35,316 nt of DNA from an uncultured Allomuricauda sp. (GTDB lineage: Bacteria > Bacteroidota > Bacteroidia > Flavobacteriales > Flavobacteriaceae), in assembly GCA_937899065.1 (NCBI GenBank), contig CALBPG010000134.1, positions 1-35,316 on the forward strand, in the 5' to 3' direction. Of the stretch, positions 27,525 through 35,316 are shown in pieces. Numbering within the stretch: position 1 is the first letter of the stretch; each line of letters opens with the position of its first letter. The position numbers and the translations under genes are program-made. Below the pieces are notes generated by a model that ran no database searches, was not told the DNA's origin, and saw only the letters and a list, made by a program, of their open reading frames with translations.

Positions 27525-30497
27525 ATGCAAAATAAAGGACTTATAAGGCTTTTTGCTATCCTTTTTGGTGTGGTGAGCATCTACCAGCTCTCCTACACTT
27601 TCATCACAAGCAAGTTGGAAAAGGATGCCGAAGTATTTGCAGTGAGCCAAATTTCAGAGGCTGAAGAGGATTATGTTGCGAAGCGTGAAGCGTTAGAAGC
27701 ATCTTATTTGGATTCCATCGGCTCGACTTCCGTCTTTGGATTCACGAGTTATGACGATGCAAAGAAGAAAGAACTAAACAAAGGATTGGACCTTAAAGGA
27801 GGTATCAACGTTACCTTACAGATTTCGGTAAAAGACATCTTAAAAGGGCTTGCCAACAATACCAAAAACCCTGTCTTCAATAGAGCCATCGCTGATGCCG
27901 ATGAAGCTTCCAAGGATAGCGATAAAACCTATTTGGAGCTTTTCTTTGAAGCTTTTGACCAAATTAAAGGAGATACCAAATTGGCCTCTCCTGATATTTT
28001 CGCCAATAAAGGTTTGAGCGATGCCATCAATTTCCAGATGACTGATGATGAGGTAAAACCCGTTATCCGAACAAAAATTGATGAGTCTATTGTTTCTGCT
28101 TTTGAAGTACTCCGGGAACGTATTGATGGTTTTGGGGTAACCCAACCAAACATTCAAAGAGAAGGAAATTCCGGACGTATTTTGGTGGAGCTTCCGGGTG
28201 CGCGTGACATTGCAAGAGCACAGGAGCTACTTTCGAGTACTGCACAATTGGAGTTCTGGGAAACCTATAAACAAAGCAACCAAAGCCTAGGGTCTTTCTT
28301 TATCAGTGCCAACGAACGCTTGAAAGAAATTCTAGAGCCTGTTGCAGAACAAGATTCCTCTGCCCTCGCTACGCCAGAGATTGAGATTGATTCGTTACTT
28401 TCTGACGTTGCACAAGATTCATTGGATTTGGCAAATGACGTGAACCCTTTGATGGGTAAACTATTGCCAGCAAGTCCAAATAGTTTTGCCATTGCTAGAG
28501 CGGCTATTGCCGATACCGCTGAAGTTGGTTCCTATTTGAGAATGCCGCAAATAAGAAGATTGTTGCCTGCGGATATCCAATTTGCCAAATTCCTATGGGA
28601 ACGTCCTTCGAAAGAAGCTGAAGTTGCCGAATTGTATGCGTTGAAATCCGATAGAGATGGTGTACCACGCATTAGTGGAGACGTAGTATCTGATGCTCAA
28701 GATACCTTTGACCAATATAACAAACCTGCGGTGAGCATGACTATGAACACTAAAGGTGCTAAGGAATGGGAGCGTCTGACAGGTGATGCCTTCAATAACC
28801 AAACCGGTATTGCTATCGTACTGGATAATAAAGTATACACTGCTCCTGGGGTTTCATCTGGGCCTATTTCCGGAGGTCGTTCCGAAATCACCGGAACCTT
28901 TACCGTAAACGAAACCAAAGATATTGCCAACGTTTTAAGAGCGGGTAAGCTTCCTGCATCTGCTGAAATTATCCAGTCCGAAGTAGTGGGTCCTTCATTG
29001 GGTCAAGAAGCTATCGATAGTGGTTTCATGTCCTTTTTGATTGCCATGGCCTTTGTATTGGTATGGATGATTTTCTACTACGGCAAAGCTGGAATTTTTG
29101 CTGACATCGCTTTGATTTTCAACATCGTTTTGATTTTTGGAGTTTTGACTAGTCTTGGAGCCGTATTGACTTTACCAGGTATTGCCGGTATCGTATTGAC
29201 CATTGGTATGTCGGTGGATGCCAACGTACTGATTTTTGAACGAATCAAAGAAGAATTGGTTCGCGGTAAAGGGAAAGCCCAAGCGGTTGCTGATGGTTTC
29301 AGTAATGCCTTGTCTTCTATTTTGGATGCGAATATCACCACCGGTTTAACTGCGATTATCCTCTTTATTTTTGGTTCAGGACCCATTAAAGGATTCGCGA
29401 CCACGCTTTTGATAGGTATTGTTACCTCTTTGTTCACCGCGATTTTCATTACCCGATTGATGGTTGATGGTTATATCGCCAAAAAAGGTAGAAAGCTCGA
29501 TTTCAGTACGCCAATTACCAAGAACCTGTTTAAAAATATGGGAATCAACTTCCTGGGCAAACGTAAGATTGCATATGTGATTTCTTTGCTTTTGGTAGGT
29601 GTTGGGGCCTTCTCTCTTTTCACTACAGGATTACAACAAGGGGTTGATTTTGTCGGAGGACGTTCGTACCAAATCCGTTTTGACAATGCAGTGAATCCTT
29701 CTGAGATTGCTTCAGAATTGAATACTGTTTTTGGTAGCGGAACCAATGTAAAGACGTTTGGAGAAGCCAACCAGATTAAGGTAACAACGCCTTATAAAGT
29801 AGATGTAGAAGGTATTGAAGTGGATAATGAAATTCAGAACAAGCTTTATACTGCACTTCAAAAGTACTTGCCAGATGGTACCTCTTTCGAGGATTTCACT
29901 GTGGGTGCTTCGGAAAAGTCAATAGGTATTTTGCAATCTGTGAAGGTAGGTCCTACTATCGCGGATGACATTAAAAAGAACGCTTTCTTGGCCATTATTG
30001 GTTCTTTGGCTGTGGTATTCTTGTACATTTTGTTGCGTTTCCGCAAGTGGCAATTCTCCCTTGGAGCGGTTATTGCCGTATTCCATGATGTGATGATTGT
30101 ATTGGGTATTTTCTCCTTAACAGGGAAAATCATGCCTTTCAATATGGAAATTGACCAAGCGTTTATCGCGGCAATCTTGACCGTAATTGGGTATTCGTTG
30201 AACGATACTGTGGTTGTATTTGACCGTATTCGTGAAATTGTCAACCTGAAGGGTTGGAACAACGGCGAGAACATCAATCAAGCCTTGAACAGTACTTTGA
30301 GTAGAACCTTGAATACTTCCTTGACGACCTTAATTGTGCTGTTGGCCATCTTCGTTTTTGGTGGAGAAAGCCTTCGCGGATTTATGTTCGCAATGATCAT
30401 AGGGGTTTTGGTGGGTACCTATTCATCGGTATTTATTGCAACGCCCATTATGTTCGATTCTTTGAAAAAGAAGATAGGTTCTTTAGCCACAGCATAA
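27525..30497 (+). CDS. secDF: Fused protein-export membrane protein SecDF
   Basis: 990 residues containing SecD and SecF in one chain, as usual in Bacteroidota. A first membrane helix (about 5-25) is followed by the large periplasmic P1 region. That region includes LNKGLDLKGGINVTLQI, LRERIDGFGVTQPNIQ and SGGRSEITGTF. The SecD membrane bundle carries GMSVDANVLIFERIKEE with Asp565. The SecF half begins near NFLGKRKIAYVISLLL and has GYSLNDTVVVFDRIRE with Asp894. These acidic residues correspond to the proton-path positions known in SecDF. It uses the proton-motive force to help pull proteins out of SecYEG on the periplasmic side. It is a single-gene unit with a strong terminator. Confidence 0.98.
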   Translation: MQNKGLIRLFAILFGVVSIYQLSYTFITSKLEKDAEVFAVSQISEAEEDYVAKREALEASYLDSIGSTSVFGFTSYDDAKKKELNKGLDLKGGINVTLQISVKDILKGLANNTKNPVFNRAIADADEASKDSDKTYLELFFEAFDQIKGDTKLASPDIFANKGLSDAINFQMTDDEVKPVIRTKIDESIVSAFEVLRERIDGFGVTQPNIQREGNSGRILVELPGARDIARAQELLSSTAQLEFWETYKQSNQSLGSFFISANERLKEILEPVAEQDSSALATPEIEIDSLLSDVAQDSLDLANDVNPLMGKLLPASPNSFAIARAAIADTAEVGSYLRMPQIRRLLPADIQFAKFLWERPSKEAEVAELYALKSDRDGVPRISGDVVSDAQDTFDQYNKPAVSMTMNTKGAKEWERLTGDAFNNQTGIAIVLDNKVYTAPGVSSGPISGGRSEITGTFTVNETKDIANVLRAGKLPASAEIIQSEVVGPSLGQEAIDSGFMSFLIAMAFVLVWMIFYYGKAGIFADIALIFNIVLIFGVLTSLGAVLTLPGIAGIVLTIGMSVDANVLIFERIKEELVRGKGKAQAVADGFSNALSSILDANITTGLTAIILFIFGSGPIKGFATTLLIGIVTSLFTAIFITRLMVDGYIAKKGRKLDFSTPITKNLFKNMGINFLGKRKIAYVISLLLVGVGAFSLFTTGLQQGVDFVGGRSYQIRFDNAVNPSEIASELNTVFGSGTNVKTFGEANQIKVTTPYKVDVEGIEVDNEIQNKLYTALQKYLPDGTSFEDFTVGASEKSIGILQSVKVGPTIADDIKKNAFLAIIGSLAVVFLYILLRFRKWQFSLGAVIAVFHDVMIVLGIFSLTGKIMPFNMEIDQAFIAAILTVIGYSLNDTVVVFDRIREIVNLKGWNNGENINQALNSTLSRTLNTSLTTLIVLLAIFVFGGESLRGFMFAMIIGVLVGTYSSVFIATPIMFDSLKKKIGSLATA

Positions 30498-30516
30498 AAC
30501 ATGACGTACATAAAAG

Positions 30517-30543
30517 AAAAAGCCGCTTTAAGCGGCTTTTTTT
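30517..30543 (+). terminator. Strong intrinsic terminator after secDF
   Basis: AAAAAGCCGC and GCGGCTTTTT pair perfectly over a short loop and run into T7. It can also act leftward on the kinase transcript that ends at 30624. Confidence 0.92.
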
Positions 30544-30623
30544 ATTTGGGTGGTAGAAGGTTCACGCGATGCAGTATTTCAGTAAATAAGTCTTCAACAA
30601 TATTGCATAATAATTCCATAATC

Positions 30624-32534
30624 TTAGTCTTGAAGCATTGGTAGCTGCAGCAATACTACATTGTATCCTTCAGCGTTGTCCTTTTTGTCTTTATATTTTA
30701 GAAAGTCAGTTGATTTGCGTTTAAAGTACTTCTGTGCCCTTTCCAATAGAATCTGAAGACCCAACGAGCGATGCTCACTGTTTTTGCCAACAAAACCAAT
30801 TCCATTGTCCTTTACTGCACACATCAAATTCCCGTTGAGGCCTTTGCTGAATTCGACGATGATGTTTCCTTTTTCCTTAAGAGAAGACACACCATGCTTT
30901 ATAGCGTTTTCTACTAGTGGTTGTACCATCATTGGAGGAATTCTGTTGGATTCAATATCTAAATCTTCCGGTAGAATTATTTTAAAGCTAAATGGAACAA
31001 CTGTTTGCTGGTAAATTTCCATATAATACTCCAAGGTTTTGATTTCATCTCCCATTTCCACAAAGTCTTCTCTGGAATTCTGCAAGTTCATCCGAAGTAG
31101 TTTTCCAAGTGCCGAAGTCAATTTTTGTGCTTTTTCCGGCCTATCACCAATCATGGATATCACGTTTTGCAAGACGTTAAAGATGAAGTGGGGATTCATT
31201 TGAGACAAGAGCAATCGCTGTTCCAAGGATATTTTTTGCAGTTTTCCCCTTAAACTCCTCCATTGAAAAATACCCAATAGAAATATTACCATCAAAATTG
31301 CTATTACAATACTTAAGGAGAGTTGCGACCTTTTTTTGGCGTAAGCAAGGTCCACATTCGCTTTTTCTGTTTCCAAACGTTGAATGGTTTCTACCTTTTC
31401 CTTCGTCTCATATTCGACGGTAAGATCTTCGATTTTGGATTCCAATTCCTTTTTATGAAAATCCTTGAGAACCGTTTCCTTTGATTTCAAATGAGAATTA
31501 GCCTCCTTATAATTTCCAAGTTTTTCATGCGCTTCCACCAGATACGAATAGGCATCGAGAATCATATCCCGTTCATCCGTATTTCGAGACATGGAATTCA
31601 AAAATCCAATTGCAGACTGCGCACTTTTGATAGCTTCTTGATAATCTTTCTCTTGAAGGCTCACGTAGGCTTTAACCACCAGAATGGATACTTCAATGGT
31701 GGTAGGCTCATAAGGCCCCTCAAAAGAAGGTCTATTCCGTTCGAATGCTTCCAGGGATTTTTTATAATACATTAAAGCAGAATCTTGATGCTGTACTTTA
31801 TAAGAAGCGCCTAAATAAGCATAGGCAAAAGGTAGGTTGTTTTGAAAGCCATTGGAGCGTAACGCAGATTGTATCTCTTTTCTAAAATAATAAGAAGAAG
31901 AATCAGGAATGTTCAAATAGTTTTTGGAATACACAACTCCCAATCGCAAAGTAACAGCAGATTTATTTCTAGTAGAGGCCATATACGAACTGTCCCCTGC
32001 CACCTTCATCAACAATTCTGCAGCTTTTCTATAACTACCTAGCGAAAGATGACATCTAGCCACTAAGTTCAACAAATACGGTTTCCATCTTTGGTCTGGA
32101 TACTTCTTTTCATAAAACAAAGCACTGTTGCCATGTTTCAAAGACTTTTCAGGGTCTTTTTGGGTGGAGTAGATTCTGCCCAACATATAGTTGGCTTCTT
32201 TCATACTCTTGTCGTCCAAATAGTATTTTAACTTCAAATTATTATGATGGTCAATCGCCTCATGGTAATAGATGGCGGCGGAATCCAGTTGGTTTTTCAC
32301 GAAATAAGAGGTTCCCAATTTGGTCAGGTATTCCGCTTTTCCATATAGAGTGCTGTCGCGCTTCAGTAGCATTTTCAGATGCTTCAAGTTTTTGCGGTGA
32401 TTAGGATTTCTGTACGAAAGGCAATCCTTGGCAAAAAGATCTATTCCTAATTGCGAAGTTTTATTGAACTGACTATTAGCTAGCTGGGATATTCCTACTA
32501 GAAAAATGAATATTCTTAACTTGGATGTTGGCAT
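30624..32534 (-). CDS. Sensor histidine kinase with an extracytoplasmic TPR sensor region
   Basis: 636 residues. A signal-like start (MPTSKLRIFIFLVGISQLANSQ) leads into about 340 residues of TPR-like helical pairs (YLTKLGTSYFVKNQLDSAAIYY, AYLGASYKVQHQDSALMYY). A coiled-coil stretch rich in Glu/Lys follows, then one membrane helix (SLSIVIAILMVIFLLGIF, about 400-425). The cytoplasmic part is a LytS-type kinase with phospho-acceptor MNPHFIFNVLQN and HATPase motifs MVQPLVENAIKHGVS and KDNGIGF. The TPR region should face the periplasm. The likely partner is the divergent LytTR regulator, whose start is only 18 bp away. A small double-glycine peptide gene lies on the other side of that regulator, so a peptide ligand is conceivable (inference). 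Confidence 0.93.
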   Translation of the reverse strand: MPTSKLRIFIFLVGISQLANSQFNKTSQLGIDLFAKDCLSYRNPNHRKNLKHLKMLLKRDSTLYGKAEYLTKLGTSYFVKNQLDSAAIYYHEAIDHHNNLKLKYYLDDKSMKEANYMLGRIYSTQKDPEKSLKHGNSALFYEKKYPDQRWKPYLLNLVARCHLSLGSYRKAAELLMKVAGDSSYMASTRNKSAVTLRLGVVYSKNYLNIPDSSSYYFRKEIQSALRSNGFQNNLPFAYAYLGASYKVQHQDSALMYYKKSLEAFERNRPSFEGPYEPTTIEVSILVVKAYVSLQEKDYQEAIKSAQSAIGFLNSMSRNTDERDMILDAYSYLVEAHEKLGNYKEANSHLKSKETVLKDFHKKELESKIEDLTVEYETKEKVETIQRLETEKANVDLAYAKKRSQLSLSIVIAILMVIFLLGIFQWRSLRGKLQKISLEQRLLLSQMNPHFIFNVLQNVISMIGDRPEKAQKLTSALGKLLRMNLQNSREDFVEMGDEIKTLEYYMEIYQQTVVPFSFKIILPEDLDIESNRIPPMMVQPLVENAIKHGVSSLKEKGNIIVEFSKGLNGNLMCAVKDNGIGFVGKNSEHRSLGLQILLERAQKYFKRKSTDFLKYKDKKDNAEGYNVVLLQLPMLQD

Positions 32535-32552
32535 TTAATCCCAATTCGTAAG

Positions 32553-33302
32553 ATGAACCTTAAAAAGGTACGTACTTTAATCGTAGAAGATGACAAGGAA
32601 ACACTGGAATATCTCAAAAAACTAGTTCGTCAGCACAACCAATTGGAGTTAGTCGCTGAAGCTTCTGACAAGTGCATGGCACTGCAGAAATTCAGGTTAG
32701 CGCAGCCCGATTTGGTATTGTTGGATATTGAACTAGGACAAGAGAATGCTTTTGACCTTCTGGACGAAATCGAGACAAAATCATTTCATCTCATATTTGT
32801 GACAGGACATTCTGAATATTTGCTACAGGCCCTGGAGTACTATGCCTTTTATTTTTTGATTAAGCCATTTGACAAACAAAAGTTCGACGGGATAATCGAT
32901 GCCTTCGTGCAAAAAGCAAATCTTTTCTATGACCAGTCAAAACTAGAGTACTTGTCAAGCTTTGTTAGAAATCAGGATTCTCGGTTCTTTTTGAATACAG
33001 GACTTGATTTCTTGGCCATAGATCTCAATGATGTGCTATACTGCAATTCAGAGGGTAATTTCACCAAGTTTTACTTTAAGGAAGGTCGGCCTGAACTGGG
33101 TTCCAATAATCTCAAGTTCTATGAAAACCTACTACGGAGAAGAGGTTTTTTCCGAGCTAACCGCTTTCATCTCATCAACATTACGAATATTGAAGCCATC
33201 CTGAAAAAAGAAACCCTCGTCATGAAAGATGGCACCAAAATCAGTATTTCCAATAGGAATAAGGCAAGACTAAAAGAAATAATCGATGTTTTGAATGGGT
33301 AG
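32553..33302 (+). CDS. LytTR-family response regulator
   Basis: 249 residues. The receiver has acidic pair DD (13-14), phospho-acceptor Asp58 in LVLLDIELGQ and Lys104 in LIKPFD. The C-terminal LytTR domain (about 145-249) shows LNDVLYCNSEGNFTKFYF and GFFRANRFHLINITNIEAILK. It is the probable partner of the TPR-containing kinase. Unlike the pair at 3256-5033, kinase and regulator here are head to head rather than coupled. The 18-bp gap cannot hold two full promoters, so each promoter must reach into the other gene. It is convergent with the small peptide gene at 33412-33585, a possible target. Regulation of that gene is inference. Confidence 0.93.
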   Translation: MNLKKVRTLIVEDDKETLEYLKKLVRQHNQLELVAEASDKCMALQKFRLAQPDLVLLDIELGQENAFDLLDEIETKSFHLIFVTGHSEYLLQALEYYAFYFLIKPFDKQKFDGIIDAFVQKANLFYDQSKLEYLSSFVRNQDSRFFLNTGLDFLAIDLNDVLYCNSEGNFTKFYFKEGRPELGSNNLKFYENLLRRRGFFRANRFHLINITNIEAILKKETLVMKDGTKISISNRNKARLKEIIDVLNG

Positions 33303-33322
33303 TACGGGCAGCACTTTTTTGA

Positions 33323-33363
33323 TAAAAAAAGCAATCCCTTGACATTTAACATTCAAGGGATTG
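33323..33363 (-). terminator. Intrinsic terminator of the small peptide gene
   Basis: Read on the minus strand, CAATCCCTTGA and TCAAGGGATTG form a perfect 11-bp stem with a 10-nt loop, directly followed by GC and T7. The T-run is only on the minus strand side, so it terminates leftward transcription. The peptide gene 48 bp upstream is the only candidate. This is independent support that the peptide gene is transcribed. Confidence 0.88.
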
Positions 33364-33411
33364 TATTGCGCAATTTTGAAGAATCTTCAGTTAATGAGAT
33401 TAATTAATCCA

Positions 33412-33585
33412 TTAAAGGTAGCAACATTGAGATTTGGTTGTTGGAACGGGTGAACCGGTACCTCCACAATTTACCGAACCTGTCGCACCTCTATCAGTGC
33501 TTGAACCACCTCTCAACTTTTCCTGGTGAAAATTTGAAACTACTTTCTTATTCAATGCTAAACCAATTTTTTTACCTTTTTTCAT
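33412..33585 (-). CDS. Double-glycine leader peptide, class I lanthipeptide-like RiPP precursor
   Basis: 57 codons, below the cutoff of the supplied ORF track. The leader MKKGKKIGLALNKKVVSNF followed by HQEKLRGG matches the Bacteroidota pattern of Lys-rich start, LxLNKK helix and GG cleavage site at 26-27. The 30-residue core after GG has five Ser, five Thr and all three Cys (40, 54, 55), ending SQCCYL, which suits Ser/Thr dehydration and thioether ring formation. No LanB/LanC-type modification enzyme or ABC peptidase-exporter is in the window, so modification is unproven. Its own terminator follows 48 bp after the TAA. No strong SD is present, and the upstream region is A/T-rich with a poor -7 match (TAGTATTG at 33622-33629). 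The alternative is an unmodified GG-type signal or bacteriocin-like peptide. Confidence 0.8.
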   Translation of the reverse strand: MKKGKKIGLALNKKVVSNFHQEKLRGGSSTDRGATGSVNCGGTGSPVPTTKSQCCYL

Positions 33586-33749
33586 TTTACTTGATTTTTA
33601 ATATTTGCTATTTAAGCTAGGCAATACTACATCATCAAGCAATAGAGTTTACATAAGGATAGCGAAAAAACTTACTAGTAGTGTGTAATCAGTTATGAAC
33701 GTTAAATCTTCTTTTTAATTGATTTCTTGGCGGTTAAAGGTGGTCTTTT

Positions 33750-34076
33750 TCATTTGGGTGGTAAAGACATCACATACTCATAGCCTTTTTGCAAATAACT
33801 ACCTAGTAAGGGTGGATTTTCCAGCAGCTTTTGCGGTATAAGCACATATTCACGCATAGTAGCGCCATAAGATAAAAAGGGTTGTGCACCAAATGCTTCA
33901 TCGAAAACCTTGGTGTCCTCCGGCGAAAGCCGAATACCTAGCTCCGCATCTTTGTTCACTTGAGAAAACATATGCCCATTGGCGGAAGTATAGGGCATAG
34001 TCTTTCCTTTACGTTCAAAGTTTGGATTCTCCGAAATGATGTCGTCAAAAAGTATAATTAGGTCTTCGCGATTCAT
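33750..34076 (-). CDS. TfoX N-terminal-like small protein
   Basis: 108 residues, soluble, no signal. The sequence runs KGKTMPYTSANGHMFSQVNKDAELGIRLSPEDTKVFDEAFGAQPFLSYGATMREYVLIPQKLL, matching the TfoX_N-like fold order: the small beta motif with GHMF, the GIRLSPED strand, PF-Y and the EYVLIP strand. Short stand-alone members are common in Bacteroidota and are not proven competence regulators. Its ATG overlaps the TGA of the upstream decarboxylase gene as ATGA, so it is translationally coupled to it. There is no terminator between it and the small peptide gene that I can see. Confidence 0.75.
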   Translation of the reverse strand: MNREDLIILFDDIISENPNFERKGKTMPYTSANGHMFSQVNKDAELGIRLSPEDTKVFDEAFGAQPFLSYGATMREYVLIPQKLLENPPLLGSYLQKGYEYVMSLPPK

Positions 34077-35316
34077 TTTTTGGATAAAATAGGTTCCACA
34101 GATACCATTTTTTCAGCCACCTCTCGTATAACCTCTAAAAGATAATCAGTGGTTTCTTCTGTTTTGCGATGGTTGATAAAGCAAGCACGAATAGCGTAAT
34201 CACCTTTCAGTTGTGTACCCATGATAAAAACCCGACCATCTTTCTCTAACTGCGGCATAAGCCTTCGGTTGAACTCTACGATTTCTTGTTTGTCTGTCAT
34301 ATTCCCTACATAACGAAAGCAAGAAACCGCAAGATGCGAATCGGCAACCAACTCAAAATCTGGAGCCTTCCCGACCTGCTTGTTCAGGTAGTTGGTCAAA
34401 TCAATATCCTTTTGAATCATCGCCTTCAACTGTTGCATGCCATAAGCCTTGATGCTCATCCAAACCTTAAAGGCCTTAGCATTTCGCGATAACTGGAAAT
34501 AATGCTCGTTGTACTCCAAACGATTGCCATCATTGGCTAGCTCAGTATCGAGGTAAGCTGCTTTTTTGAAATAGGTACGCTTCAACATGTCCCAATTCCG
34601 CACCAAGGTGCATCCCCCTTCAAAAGGTTGGTATAACCATTTATGAAAGTCTATCGCTATGGAGTCAGCCCTTTCCATACCCTTGTATAGGGGTTTTAGA
34701 TTGTCCAATAAGGCAGCTAAAGCACCATAGGCACCATCAATATGATACCAAAGGCCGAATTCTTGGGCAATATCTCCCAAAGTATCCAAATCATCTATAG
34801 CTCCAGTATTTACGGTGCCAGCATTGCCAACCAGACAAAACGGTTGTAGGCCATCGGTCAAATCTTTTTCAATTTGATTGCGTAATGCAATGGTATCGAT
34901 TTGAAAGGTTTCGTTGGTTTTGATTTTTCGCAAATGATTCGAACCTATACCCAGAAGCTCAATACTCTTATCCATGCAGCTGTGCACTTCTTCTGAAGCA
35001 TATACCACAAAAGGCTTTCTATTGAAAAGTCCGGTTTTGCGGATTCCTTCTTTTTCAAAGAAAATATTGCGAGCCACTGTAAGTCCTGTGAGGTTGGCTG
35101 CCGAACCTCCGCTAACCAATACGCCACCTGAATCTTTTGGAAAGCCCATCATTTCAGCCGTCCAACGAATGACTCTTTTTTCAATTTCATTCATGGCAGG
35201 GGCTAAATGCCACTTGGTTTGGTTTTGATTGATGGTATGCGCCAATTTTTCGGCAATAATGGCGATTTGGTTCCCGCCCGACATCACGTAAGCGTACATG
35301 TTGGGCCCCAGGTTTC
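34073..35316 (-). CDS. PLP-dependent decarboxylase, aromatic-amino-acid/glutamate type (5' end cut by the window)
   Basis: The frame runs through the right edge: the codons before the ORF-track Met read N-L-G-P-N, so at least the first 60-80 residues are missing. Group II decarboxylase motifs are present: GVLVSGGSAANLTGL (cofactor phosphate region), CLVGNAGTVNTGAIDDL, YHIDGAYGA (His-Asp pair on the pyridine ring), and the PLP-binding Lys in IDFHKWLYQPFEGG. The C-terminal part ends in the usual small domain (ACFINHRKTEETTDYLLEVIREV). The family decarboxylates amino acids such as DOPA, tryptophan, glutamate or related compounds; substrate cannot be told from this part. It is coupled to the TfoX-like gene. 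Confidence 0.92.
   Translation of the reverse strand, partial: NLGPNMYAYVMSGGNQIAIIAEKLAHTINQNQTKWHLAPAMNEIEKRVIRWTAEMMGFPKDSGGVLVSGGSAANLTGLTVARNIFFEKEGIRKTGLFNRKPFVVYASEEVHSCMDKSIELLGIGSNHLRKIKTNETFQIDTIALRNQIEKDLTDGLQPFCLVGNAGTVNTGAIDDLDTLGDIAQEFGLWYHIDGAYGALAALLDNLKPLYKGMERADSIAIDFHKWLYQPFEGGCTLVRNWDMLKRTYFKKAAYLDTELANDGNRLEYNEHYFQLSRNAKAFKVWMSIKAYGMQQLKAMIQKDIDLTNYLNKQVGKAPDFELVADSHLAVSCFRYVGNMTDKQEIVEFNRRLMPQLEKDGRVFIMGTQLKGDYAIRACFINHRKTEETTDYLLEVIREVAEKMVSVEPILSKK

Noticed and set aside
33377-33414. Palindromes in the 3' untranslated part of the peptide gene (TGAAGA-A-TCTTCA, and an AT-rich hairpin over the stop codon).
   Set aside because: AT-rich short palindromes are expected by chance; only the downstream terminator is strong enough to report as a feature.
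33586-33749. LytTR half-sites or a second GG peptide upstream of the precursor gene.
   Set aside because: No pair of direct repeats about 20-22 bp apart was found. The only ATG frame near the TfoX-like stop (MKKTTFNRQEIN) is 12 codons with no GG motif.

Overview
The window looks like chromosomal DNA from a marine-type member of the Flavobacteriaceae (Bacteroidota). The evidence is low-to-moderate GC, Bacteroidota-type -7 boxes (TAnnTTTG) in front of several genes, few Shine-Dalgarno sites, LytS/LytTR two-component pairs, a fused SecDF, plug-less and carboxypeptidase-regulatory-like outer-membrane barrels, DUF2911 and DUF6588 proteins, and a metal-dependent-type KdsA. I cannot name the genus from sequence alone. 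No tRNA, rRNA, CRISPR array or insertion sequence was seen.

Layout. 1-5033: the tail of an unidentified gene, then a leftward block of a secreted DUF3857/transglutaminase-like protein, kdsA, and a LytTR regulator with its LytS-type kinase. Divergent from the kinase is a large outer-membrane beta-barrel gene (5220-7619), interrupted by one in-frame TAG. Between them lies a 20-bp-period direct repeat that could be the LytTR operator. 7694-9493 is typA. 9514-10089 is a small GIY-YIG nuclease gene flanked by REP-like palindromic repeats. 10208-12173 (leftward) holds a polyphosphate-glucokinase-type ROK kinase, a small membrane protein and ftsE. 12317-19937 (rightward) is an envelope block: a giant TPR protein, a plug-less barrel, an OmpA-family protein and a lipoprotein amidohydrolase. 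DUF2911 follows, convergent. 20767-22437 is asnB, interrupted by an in-frame TGA with further damage to its glutaminase domain. Then come gyrB, a DUF6588 protein, a small lipoprotein, mdh and secDF, most separated by good intrinsic terminators.

30624-33585 is the most interesting accessory part. A kinase with a secreted-side TPR sensor and a LytTR regulator are divergently arranged with only 18 bp between them. Next to them, on the minus strand, is a 57-codon gene missed by the ORF track. It encodes a double-glycine leader plus a Ser/Thr/Cys-rich core, resembling Bacteroidota class I lanthipeptide (RiPP) precursors, and has its own strong intrinsic terminator. One testable idea is that peptide, TPR-kinase and LytTR regulator form a secreted-peptide signalling module. 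The window ends with a TfoX-N-like protein translationally coupled to a truncated PLP-dependent decarboxylase.

The two nonsense-interrupted genes are not a sign of genetic recoding, because TAG and TGA both terminate other intact genes here. They are either real lesions or base-call errors, which read-level data could settle.
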